The position numbers and the translations under genes were made by a program. The notes below the pieces were generated by a model that was given only the letters and a program-made list of their open reading frames with translations, searched no databases and was not told where the DNA came from. A stretch of 64,000 nucleotides of DNA from Liquidambar formosana (taxonomy: Eukaryota > Streptophyta > Magnoliopsida > Saxifragales > Altingiaceae), in assembly GCA_039720395.1 (NCBI GenBank), contig CM077831.1, positions 17,104,982-17,168,981 of the forward strand, given 5' to 3'. Positions 48,825 to 59,263 of this stretch are shown one piece after another; positions within the stretch are counted from its first letter, which is position 1, and every line of letters begins with the position of its first letter.

Positions 48825-50401
48825 ATGTCATCGTTGCTCTTTAGCCTTTTTTGTTTTTTTTCGTTTCTGTTTTTGGTAAGAGAAACATTAATTAATACTT
48901 CTGGGACTTTGGCCCATGGAGTACATCCGGGTTACTTATTTATTTAAAATTCTTTAAATTTTTTTTTTTTGATAAACATGAACTAAGAATATCTCCAATT
49001 TTCTAGGCATTAAGTCATTCTTAGCTCTTTAAGAGTTGGTTGAACGGTCAAGATTTTAGTATGTTTTTCAAAAGTCATTGCTTTAACTCTTTACATAAAT
49101 CATTACTTGTGTGAGTATAAAACATCTCACTACGAATCTTTAAGAGAATAATCTTAAACTGAAACATTGATGAGAATAAAGCTTAAGATACTTCTAATAG
49201 TTAATCAAAAAATAGAATACCTCTAATATTTAATGAAAAAAAATAAAGAAGAAAGAAAAGGTATTAGTTATTTTTAGCTACTCTAGTTAGCAAAACGGAC
49301 CAAACCATTCTAAATTTTTTGGGTTTTTTTTGTTTTTTTTTTTTTTAAAGAGAAGAAATATTTAGTCATTTACTTGCATTGAGCTACCCCCAATCTCACC
49401 ATTAAGAGGAATGATCAATCTACTTGCACCCTATTTAGAGAATAGAATTGATTTCAATAGAATATAATAGATTTAAACTTTTATTTTATCTTTTTAGAAG
49501 GAAACAAATAAAGACATAATTCGAGTTTATTCTATTTGGTTGTTTAAAATGAATTTAGAAATGAATTCAATCAGCGTATATTTTCTTTATTATCCCTGGC
49601 TGAATGTAATATAACTTATAATATGAGGGTAATTATTTTTTTGTTGTTTTTTTTTTTAATTTTTACAATCAATAGAATTTACCCATATCCCTAAGTCTCT
49701 AACCTCTAATATATCAACAAATGGGTATTAATGTTTTAATCAACAAATGAGTATTAATACTTTTTCATAAGATTGAACCCAAGATCACACACGCAATAAG
49801 TGAGGGAAGTTAACAAAAATGTGTTTTAAGTGAAGTTAATTCTATACAAATCCATCACTTTTGATAGGATTCACATTTCATAGGATTTATGATTCTCCAA
49901 AAATGTAAAATGAAAACATAAGGAAATTTTAATACCATTTTAAGAGGCTAAAATATATTATATGTAAGTTATTAAAATGGTTAAATGCGACTCTCTAGGA
50001 TTAATTGACAGTTAGGTTGAGATGTATTTCTTAGAAATCATAGCTTTAATTCCTTATAAATATGAGCCGTGAAAATTGCATAGGACAAAGAAGTGCAAAG
50101 AGCGCATCAATTGGACACTACTAAATTGTAATGGAGCTGAACCCACCAGTAAAAGCTCCATCAAAGTAAACAAAATCTCCCCAAGGTGATTTCCATTGAT
50201 AAAACTCGGCTCCTTTGCATTTTCAATTAGAAATACGCATTAATCCAAAATCCATCTTACACGCTTGTACGTGTCGTCGTTGGACCAGGGTCTCATAAAA
50301 CATCTATGAGACCTCAAGCCTACCATACTAAACATCCTTGTCCTTCTCACACCTCCAAATCAGAAACCCACACGTGGGAGTAGAACCAGAGACAGATAAT
50401 A
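48825..50401. promoter_or_regulatory. Divergent spacer between PPR and kinase genes, with G-boxes at the kinase start
   Basis: The only upstream region for both genes in unit B. A perfect G-box CACGTG at 50371-50376 lies 26 bases before the kinase ATG, and another at 50411-50416 lies just inside exon 1. Unit A has changed both (to TACGTG and CACATG). G-boxes bind bZIP/bHLH factors and are common in light- and stress-regulated plastid genes. Most of the rest is AT-rich, collinear with unit A 13735-18865 once insertions are removed. Confidence 0.5.
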
Positions 50402-53400
50402 ATGGTGGCACACGTGGGAGTCATCTCCCTCTGCTCTTGCTACCCTTCTCTGCCTCGTCTCCGCCGTCTCTCCTTCACCAAACACAAGACTTTTCCTAGT
50501 AAGTACTATAAGAAAAAAATCACAGCTTTTCTGAAATGTATTTTAGCTGAATTAGTAGTATTTTGAAAAAAAACACAGAAAAACACTCATCACTGGTTTG
50601 ATTGTTCTTATGAGCTTTTTTGTTGTCTATTTGTACTGTAAGACCACCGGTAATAGTTTTGGTAGATACCGTTTTGGGCTAACTGGAGCCAATTCATGGG
50701 TTCTAGAAATTGGTTCAACATTGGTTTAATGTTCTCATGAATTAACTTTTAAATGTTACTATGATTTAAATTAATTGGAGCTATAATGGGGCTGTTTCAC
50801 TGGTCTTGAAGAGATTACCCATCATTCATTTCAGGTTCTCATGGGCTTTTTCGCTGTAATGGAGCCAGTTCATGTGTTTCCAGAGATTACCCATCGTTGA
50901 ATTGATAGTGTTGAGACTTTATTATGGGCCTTCATAGGTTTTAAGGGATTACCCTTGATTTGAAATTCTCATGAGCTTTTCTGCTGTGTATTTCTTTTAC
51001 TTTGAAATTACTTTATGATTGTTTTTTAAATGATTTGAGCTTTAATGAAGTCAATTCATGGGTGTTGAATTGATTGTGGGGAGAGTTTATTATGGGCTTC
51101 ATAGGTTTTAAGGGATTACTCATCATTGATTTGAAATTCTTACGAGCCCTTTTGCTGTGTACTTTTTTAGTGTAAAATTACTTTATAATTACTTTTTTAC
51201 ATGATTTAAGCTGTAACGAAGCCAGTTCATGGGTGTTGAGAGAAACCCATCTGGCTCCGTTGGTATTTGGAGGGCTTCAAATTGACCTCAGGGTAAGAGT
51301 TGGAAGGTTCAAGGCAGCAGAGGTAGAATAGGTTCAGTTTGTTTCAAAGTTGTAATTCTAAATTTCTTGTGTGTCCCGAATAAAACTCTCACGGATTTGA
51401 TGTTTTTATGACCTCTATATGTATATTGGTTGTGTAAAATAACTTTTTGATAATTAATTTGTAATTGATAATTGATACAAACAGTAATGAAGTCAGTTCA
51501 TACCTTTTAAAAAATTACCCTGTCATTGATTTGATGTTCTTTTGGTCTACCTTTCTGTTTATTTTGTACTAATTGATTTTTAAAGGAAGGCATTCATTCA
51601 TGGCAGTCATTGATTTGTTTACATGATCACTGCATTAGATTTGTATTTGTAAATTCTAATAATAATTTCTATTAGGGCTTTTGTAATTTGAACTGTAATG
51701 GAGCTGATATGCGGGATTTAGAAAATATTTAGACCCTGATTTGTTATGAAATGAGTTTTTCAGCTGTGTTTTTTTGCTGTAAATTTCTACTAGAGGGGAC
51801 ACATGCTTGAATGTTGTTTAAATATTCATGATGTTTGGTTATACAACAGTGGCAGCATTAAGTGATGATCCAGTCCGTGAATGGATTCTCTCGGAAGGAA
51901 AGGCGACACAGATTAAAAGAATTAGTTCTATTGGGGGTGGTTGCATCAATCTTGCCAATCGTTATGACACTGACGTTGGTTCTTTTTTTGTCAAAACAAA
52001 CAGGTTTAGAATTTCTTGTCCAAATGGTTTAATTTCAATATTTTGACTTTCTAAAGAATTGCACAATTACTTTGATTTTGTGTGGATTTCCCATTACATT
52101 TAATATTTAAGTTCTTCTATATCTTATATGTCAAAGGAAGAAAAGATTTCATGCTGTTGTAAAACTCGATCAGGAGTATTGGACAAGAAATGTTTGAGGG
52201 GGAGGCTCTAGGTTTGGGTGCTATGTATGAGACCAGGTCAATCCGTGTACCAAGGCCTTTCAAGGTGAAGAAGTTTTCTAATTTATTAAATTTTGTAGCA
52301 GCTTGCTAGTTTCTAAATCTTAATCTTGACTGTAGTCTAAGGCCTCCAGATGGCTGTGAATCCTAAATGAACTTCCTGTTAAACTATAGGTTGGACCGCT
52401 ACCAACTGGTGGTTCGTACATTATTATGGAATTTATTGAATTTGGAGCATCTAGAGGCAATCAGGTGATGATGGGAATATTGTTTAACTTGATATTGGTG
52501 GTAACAATATGCCATTTGGCTTTTTAACCAATTATTGGTCCTCAGTCTGTTTTAGGTAGGAAGCTTGCTGAAATGCATAAAGCTGGGAAATCTGAGAAAG
52601 GCTTTGGTTTTGATGTTAATAATACCATTGGAAGGTACAAATTTTATCTTTCTCTGTCTCTGTCTCTGTCTCTTTCTCACATACGAGCACATAACTCTCT
52701 AGATTTATATTTTGTAGTACCCTTCTCTGTAAGGAGCTACCAGACATTTAACAAAATTATACACTTGTTGAGTCCTAAATCCTAATGAGTTTCTGTATGT
52801 CACCTTGTAGCACTCCGCAGATAAACACTTGGACATCAAATTGGATTAAATTCTATGGGGAGCACAGATTGGGTTACCAGCTGAAGTTGGCCCTAGACCA
52901 GTATGGCGATTCAACAATTTATGAAAAAGGTTATCTTGTCCTTCTAACTAATGACTTTTGTTGTTAAAATATAGAGATGATAAGACCTTTTAAATTTATG
53001 TTCATGATGCTATTGTGAGTGAATGACCTTGTTGTAGTTCATATTTATAATTATAACTTTAAAATTTACAGTTATGTGCTTCCCCGCCTAAATGTTAGAG
53101 CTATAACTTGAGTCTTTGGCCCCTTTTTTTTTTTTTTTGGGACCAAAAGAGTCTTTGGCTTTTATGACAACATGGTAAAATGATAATTGCATTGCGATGC
53201 CAAATAATTGTATGATTCTTTGTTTTCTTTTCTTTTCATCTTTCCTCTCAGGTGTCAAGTATCAATAATGGGAGTCTAGAATGCTCAAGAAACTGACTTC
53301 TCAGGGATATTCTTAAAGTGACAGTACCCAAATATATAGTAATATTAAGATGTCGATATTATATGAATATATAGATGTACAATATGATTTAATGCCTCTT

Positions 53401-55510
53401 AATACATAAATTAGGAATTTAAAACTTCCTTCTATTTCCATTTGGAACAATTAAAAATCAGCCAGGCAAATTTTCAAAACTTGCAATGCCTACCATGTCG
53501 TAAACCATTATTATTTTCTGACTATTTATTTGTTTAAATATAAATACTAACAAAAATGATGCATTTTGTTTGATATCTGGATTATCATATTTAACAGGAC
53601 AGAGACTCGTGAAGAATATGGCACCTCTCTTTGAAAATGTTGCAATAGAGCCATGCTTGCTTCATGGAGACTTATGGAGTGGGAACATCAGTTCTGATAA
53701 GAATGGCGAGCCTGTCATCCTTGACCCAGCATGTTACTGTAAGTCCAAATTGGTTTATCAATATGGTAGGACAGATCATAAACAAAAATGTAATTTTGAA
53801 TTTGACTTTTAAAAAATTAGCCATATTTGTTAGCACCTGGATTCTTTGTGTGAGGGTCTGGAAGCAACTTCAGGAGAGCATAGGGTAAGTGATTTTGCAT
53901 AGGGTAAGCAACTTCTGGCGAGTCTGTTATACTTGACCCAGCATGTTGCTGTAAGTCCAAATTTGTTTATCAATATGAGGTAGGACAAATCGTGAACAAA
54001 AAATGTAATTTTGCATTTGATTGTTAAAATGAGTCCATATTCATTATAACCTAAATTCTTGTGTGAGGGTCTGGAAGCACCTTCTGGGAAGCATAGGGTA
54101 AGTATCCTAATTATTGGAATCCTCATGTTTTTACGATAGAGAAGGTGTAATTGGGAAAGTTACATTGGTAGGATAAATTTCTGAGGAATCACTTACAACA
54201 GTGATGTAGATCAATAGTAAAGAAACTGCTTTCATGATCTTTAGTAAATTGTATATTGAACTCTAGTGGGCATTAAAAGCCATTCTTTATTTGATTGAAA
54301 TGCATCTCAAAGCATACCCTCTTTTTTTTTTTCCTCTTTCCTCTTGAATTTCATATAGAATTCAGGTTATTCATCATGCTGGTCCAAGAGAAGAAGATGA
54401 ACGGATGCTTTGTCGCTTTGATCATTTGGTTGAATGGATGGATGGAAATAGGGATTTAAGCTTGGGGGAAAATTTTAAAAATGGTTATCTAGATCTAAAA
54501 AATACTAGTAGGTCTACCCACATAGAGATATTAATCCTATAAAAATATTGGGTTGGGGAGAGTAAAGAGTTGAGGACATCCCAAGAATTAAAAACATAGT
54601 GTTTTAGGTAATGATAACAGTAATAATAGTATTGAATGTTATAGTGTGTTTCTTTCTACCCAAAGCAAGAACGTATATGGGAAGCACTACTTAATCATCA
54701 GTCTTCTGAACTTGTCTGTCACGTCTTGTTCTGTAGATGGACATAATGAAGCTGAGTTCGGAATGTCATGGTGTGCTGGATTTGGAGGGATCCTTCTACA
54801 ATTCCTATTTTGAGGTATCATCATTTTCCTTATTCTTTATGAGCATAATCCAAACAAAGAAGTCAGAAGATTTTGAGTATCCATCTCTATCTTTTTTCAT
54901 TTCCATGTTTGTTGCTTTTAGACCTCTGAGTGGCAGCGGTAAATAGATTCTGAAAATGTAATATTGAAACTAATAGCTCATTCAACATTACAAATAAGTT
55001 TACTCAACTCAGAAGTTCGATAAATTTAGGTGGATGAGGGCCATGTTCTAGCCTATTTCTCTGCACTATGATAGAAATATTTCTTACCTCAAATGGGTTT
55101 GCACTTTGTCAATGAATGGCCAATCCCATGTTAAAACACCCTACCAAAATCAATCCAAGGTTAAGTGGAGCCTCTTATAGACCAATTCGAGTTGCATCTC
55201 TAATATCATCTTACACTTTGGTTGGATGCTATTTCTGTACTTATTTTATTCTTTTATATTATGCCATCATCATTTTGTTAGTATTATATTATTGTTTCTC
55301 TGTCTGCATTGGATGAGTTTTTGTTGTTCTTCTCCTAATATTTTTGTACTACTTTTCTCCAGGTGATGCCCAAACAACCAGGCTTTGAGAAGAGGAGAGA
55401 TCTGTATATGTTGTATCATTACTTGAACCATTACAATCTATTTGGTTCTGGCTACAGGTCATCTGCCATGTCTATAATAGGATGACTATCTCCGGATGTT
55501 AAACACATAA
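50402..55510 (+). CDS. FN3K: Protein-ribulosamine / fructosamine 3-kinase, probably plastid (9 exons; two frameshifts)
   Basis: Exons: 50402-50498, 51850-52003, 52174-52264, 52390-52464, 52546-52634, 52811-52929, 53598-53738, 54737-54814, 55363-55485 or -55510. Borders are GT-AG with consistent phase. Exon 1 encodes a Ser/Arg-rich transit peptide (residues 1-32). Residue 33 begins MAALSDDPVREW, then the glycine-rich GGGCIN (61-66), FFVKTN, HKAGKSEKGFGF, catalytic HGDLWSGN (231-238) and ILDPACY. The family phosphorylates ketosamines on glycated protein so that they fall off. Two single G insertions break it: one in exon 8 (GGG at 54787-54789, after CAGFG) and one near 55480 in the last codons; without the second, the frame would end at 55510. 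All catalytic motifs lie before the first break. It is a young pseudogene or an assembly artefact. Confidence 0.88.
50585..51560. repeat. Degenerate repeat array in kinase intron 1
   Basis: At least six imperfect copies of a unit containing 'gagccagttcatggg...gattacccatcattgatttga...ttctcatgagc...gctgt' occur, for example with 'ttctcatgagc'-like cores near 50606, 50732, 50838, 50972, 51137 and 51535. Spacing is about 100-170 bases with one long gap. The same array is present in unit A (25780-26740), so it predates the duplication. Confidence 0.6.
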
Positions 55511-57536
55511 GACATTGGTTTGGATATCTTGACTTCTCTTGTATATGATTCATTTGGACATCACAAGTCTATTTTTATTCATTAATGGTTTCTTGCCAAG
55601 CTCTGTAAATTGTTCGTGCTATCATGGCTTCTTTTCAATTTTCTGGGATGGGTATGGTAGGGTGCCTGTTCTGTTGATATAATATAATGGCAATTTTCTT
55701 CTTTATTAGCATAAATAAACAAAATAGTAAATCAGGATTATGTGATCTTGGAGACTGATTCCTGTATTTCCTAAGCAAGTTTGGTATTTAACTTCTAGGG
55801 AGTGCAGCAATGGAAGGGCTAATGTATTTATTTAATTTTCATGCATCCTGCGCAGTCTCTGCAAGAGAAGAATAAGGGAAGGTGGTGCACTGTGCACATT
55901 GCCTCAACTGGGCGTAGCAGTTGTGCAGTGGTTTGTGTATTTTTTATATTTTTTTTTTTTGGTAACAACAACATCGGGGCTGTATAAGACTTTACAACCC
56001 CATATGGACAGTCTAAAGTGCATGAGAACCATGAAACCTATTGTAAGTGTCCCCAAGGGGTTTGACAAGAATTATAACTTTAGGACCTCCATTTCTTGAG
56101 ACATGGTACCTTACCAATTGAGTTACGCTTGGAGTTAAAGACTTTTTTGTCTCTCGTTGTTGTGACCTTCCCAGTCCGAACTCTGTAAAGACCGGGTTGG
56201 CCAGGATATTTCTGTCCAAAACTCAGGTCTGGCAGGGACATGCTGTTTAAAATCTGGGATCAAATGTGTGTGATCATCACAAGAAGGTCTACTTTCCAGC
56301 ACACTTCTTGACCCTTTGCTACAATAGTCTTTAGTCCTACCCACCCAATTTTGACACAAGACTTTGGGATTAGAGTGATTAAAAATCTGTGCCTGGATTG
56401 GATTGGATACAGGCAATTCTCCATTTTTGGCTTTATGATTCCTAGTCGGAATTACTGCTCACCATATCAGCATTGAAAACAATCAAACTATTCCCTTGTC
56501 AACCCATTCAATAATTCCATGTAGCCTAAAATCATCTTTGATATTATACGCTCAACCATTCAATTGTTTTAAGCATCAATCTCTTAAATTGCATGTAAGT
56601 TGAGCATTAACAAAAGGACCAAAAAATTTTTTAAAAAAAAAAAAATTGAAGAAGAAACGAGCATGCAATTTATTTATTTATTTTTGGTGGTGCCAAAACC
56701 TCAGTCCTGCACCTTAACTCGAGGATTCGGTTCCCCTTTCCCTCCCCTCTCATTTTTCACGACAAAGGATTTTGCTTTTTGGAATGAAATTTAGTATACT
56801 AAATGAGTAAATGTTTAACAAGAACAAGAAAAAGAGATCTTTTTTTTCTAACAAACATGGGAAGAGATAAGCATGTACCAAGATTGTTTCATCTGGCACC
56901 TCTGATGGTCCTTTTTCTATGTTGCCATGACACGTTTTGGTTAATGTACAACCAGCGTTTGTAAGAAAAAAGCTACCGAGGGCAGCGTCATGAATATATT
57001 GATGATGGGTCTTATATAAATTGACAGACCCCGTATAATATGACCGATCTGGATTCTACTGATGGATCCATTAAATGGAGAGGAGCCTTCCCATGTCAGC
57101 AATGCTAAGACATAGGTTTTTTGATCTTTGATCTAGTGTATTCTCAAAACTGACAACCAAGGGACTAATCACTATCACGATAGATGGGCAATGATAAATC
57201 GCTAGTTCATAAATTTTTTCTAAAGTATTAGAACTCAAACTCGAGATTTTTCACCTCCACTCGAGACAATCACTTTGGGACCAAATGCCGAACCACTTAG
57301 ACCAACCCACTGGATTAATACTAAGACATAGTGACATACTCAAAAGTGGAGTCAGAGCCCACCTGAGAACAGCACCGCTGCTATACGGCAACCCACTTGT
57401 CCGTTACTTCTAAAGTAGTTTGCAACTCAGAGAACCGCACCTGTGTTGAAGCAATCGCTCTCTCTTTCTACACATACACAGAGAGAGTTTTTTCTTTTTC
57501 TTTTTTTTTTTCTTTTTTTTTTTTCATAGGGAGAGA
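55511..57536. other. Spacer between the kinase and the small gene, including the small gene's promoter
   Basis: No gene is supported. Two parts (about 55590-55680 and 56310-56560) have counterparts in unit A. A poly-A tract lies near 56622-56644, and a pyrimidine-rich stretch (57460-57530, CT and T runs) directly precedes the small gene's ATG, probably its 5' leader. The corresponding promoter is deleted from unit A. Confidence 0.55.
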
Positions 57537-58076
57537 ATGGAAATGGCGACAGAGGTGGTTCCACCATTAACGGACCTGGTAGCAGCACTAGAGCAAGCAA
57601 CCCTTATGGCAAAACAACTCCCATCCACAACGGACCCAACCCAACTCCTCCAAATCTACACCTCCCTCCACTCTGCCCACCGCCACCTCTCCTCCTTCCT
57701 CTCCCACTCCCACTCCCACTCCCACTCCCACTCCCACCACCACCCTCCTCCTCTCCCTCCCGCAAACTCCGTTTCCTCCGCCGTCAGCCCCACCCCCGAC
57801 ATGGACGCCGACCCTATGCAGGTTGGCGACGAAGACGAGGCCGAAGCCGGAGAGGAACATCAATCGAATGCTACAATTGAGAAGGTTGAGGAAAGGATGA
57901 GGGATTGCTTTATTCAGAATAAGCGGCCGAAGCGGGCGATTTCACCATCGGCGGCCGCGGCGGGAGAGCAGCAAAGGCGATTGTATGAAGGTGGGTTTTT
58001 TAGGGAATTGCCTGGGTTCGATCCTCTTGTCACAAGGTTGAGGTCTTTGGATCTTATTTATCAGTTTCATGGCTGA
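57537..58076 (+). CDS. Small conserved plant protein of unknown function
   Basis: A single-exon frame of 179 residues. The N-terminal part (LVAALEQATLMAKQLPST, residues 13-30) looks helical, followed by a Leu-rich stretch to about 55. Then comes an SH dipeptide repeat with a His/Pro run (about 57-75), an acidic linker with MQVGDEDEAEAGEE (about 93-106), a basic KRPKRAISPSAAA patch (about 128-140) and a conserved-looking end, FDPLVTRLRSLDLIYQFHG. I recognise the C-terminal pattern as typical of uncharacterised plant proteins but know no function. KRPKR could be a nuclear signal. Two ATG codons (57537, 57543) are possible starts. The frame is clean in unit B and reduced to its last 23 codons in unit A. 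Confidence 0.8.
   Translation: MEMATEVVPPLTDLVAALEQATLMAKQLPSTTDPTQLLQIYTSLHSAHRHLSSFLSHSHSHSHSHSHHHPPPLPPANSVSSAVSPTPDMDADPMQVGDEDEAEAGEEHQSNATIEKVEERMRDCFIQNKRPKRAISPSAAAAGEQQRRLYEGGFFRELPGFDPLVTRLRSLDLIYQFHG
57702..57737. repeat. Coding hexanucleotide microsatellite (TCCCAC)6
   Basis: Six perfect TCCCAC units encode Ser-His six times, followed by further His codons. Being in frame with a 6-base period, changes in copy number would keep the reading frame. Confidence 0.95.
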
Positions 58077-58198
58077 AAAAAAGTCACTTGAAGAAGAAGC
58101 AGAGCGATAACAGAGCAGTTTTGAATTACAATGTTAGTACTGAACTAAGTTATTGGCAGTGTGTTAAAGCAAGAAAGAAGATTGGATTGAAAGGAAAA

Positions 58199-58303
58199 AT
58201 GAAGAAGAAAAGGATCGAGGTAGTGATAACTCTAGTCCTTTTGGCTTTTGGTGTTGCATTTCTTCTTGATTATAGGATATTTAAGAAACATATGAATGTG
58301 TAG
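58199..58303 (+). CDS. Possible 34-residue membrane microprotein downstream of the small gene
   Basis: ATG to TAG gives MKKKRIEVVITLVLLAFG followed by VAFLLDYRIFKKHMNV: a lysine-rich start, one hydrophobic segment and a basic end. The frame also extends upstream to 58088. The unit A copy of this DNA (about 30666-30770) is shifted out of frame. It lies in what is probably the 3' untranslated region of the small gene, so chance is a strong alternative. Confidence 0.2.
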   Translation: MKKKRIEVVITLVLLAFGVAFLLDYRIFKKHMNV

Positions 58304-58314
58304 ATTGATCAATT

Positions 58315-58490
58315 TTCTCCACCCAATGAAGCCTCCATTGGGATTTTTTATTTTTTTTGGATATCAGAGCTCCCAGATGCTTTGCACATGACTAATCCCT
58401 TGGCACCCCATTGGGATTTTTCTGATTGTTAATGGATAATTTGAAAATTTCAAGAATGAATTTATAAGACTTGCTATGATTGATTCAATT
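58315..58490. other. Unit B-specific 175-bp insert in the 3' spacer
   Basis: Unit A joins directly across this place (about 30781). The insert is bordered by related sequences (GATTGATCAATT and GATTGATTCAATT), which may be an 11-13-base target duplication with changes. The content is T-rich with no coding potential. It is one of the few additions seen in unit B. Confidence 0.45.
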
Positions 58491-59263
58491 GTTTATTTTC
58501 TTTAGCTTAATTTTTACTCTTTGATTTGGTGTGCTTCCAAGTGAGCCGTGACAGTACATTACATTCTTCCTCTTAGGTACCCGGCAAGAAACACAATAAA
58601 CAATCATTCTATAGTTAATGAGTTAGTAGGAAGAAAATTGGGTTAGTTCTTAGTAGGAACTAAATGGGTATTCCTATGGGAATTCTGACAAGGTGTAGTG
58701 TTCAACACCCACACGCTTTACCATCTAACCTAGATGACATCTTCAATCAATTAATATATTCTTGGTCTGATTAAACTTAAACTAGAGAATGCAAATCATG
58801 AAATTAGGAGCCTATGAAAATATAAATAAATAAGCACTTTCTTAAGTTAAACATTTGTGCATTTCATTTACAATTTGATGATCTATAGTACAATTCTGTT
58901 CCTTTGCTTCATGATATTACAAGGTCTCATAATTGATGAGTTGTGGGTGTATCCTGAGATCATATTCACTGATTCACTACTGTCATTGGTGGCCAGATGT
59001 AGTATCTGCTTCGAGAATTCTTGGTACAGCACTAAAAACACAAGTTAAAAGAGAATGCCCATGATCTGCCTTATTCCTTGTTACCTTCTTCCATGGGGAT
59101 TATATCATAGGGAGAATTCGCAGCTCTGTGTTTCATGGTTGAGTCACCTGTCTGAATCAATTCTGATCTCTGTTGAACAATGTTATAGAAGAGGTCATGT
59201 CGTATGAGTATGGCCATCTGAAGCGGTTTGCAGGCATTTGCATTCCCAAGGGAGCCAAAAACA

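Noticed and set aside
48225..48947. A 240-codon plus-strand open frame
   Set aside because: It is the antisense shadow of the PPR gene's N-terminal half; the minus-strand frame has clear PPR motifs.
57588..57863. Minus-strand open frame rich in Gly and Val
   Set aside because: It is the reverse of the small gene's TCCCAC repeat and adjacent GC-rich coding DNA, so it is a composition artefact.
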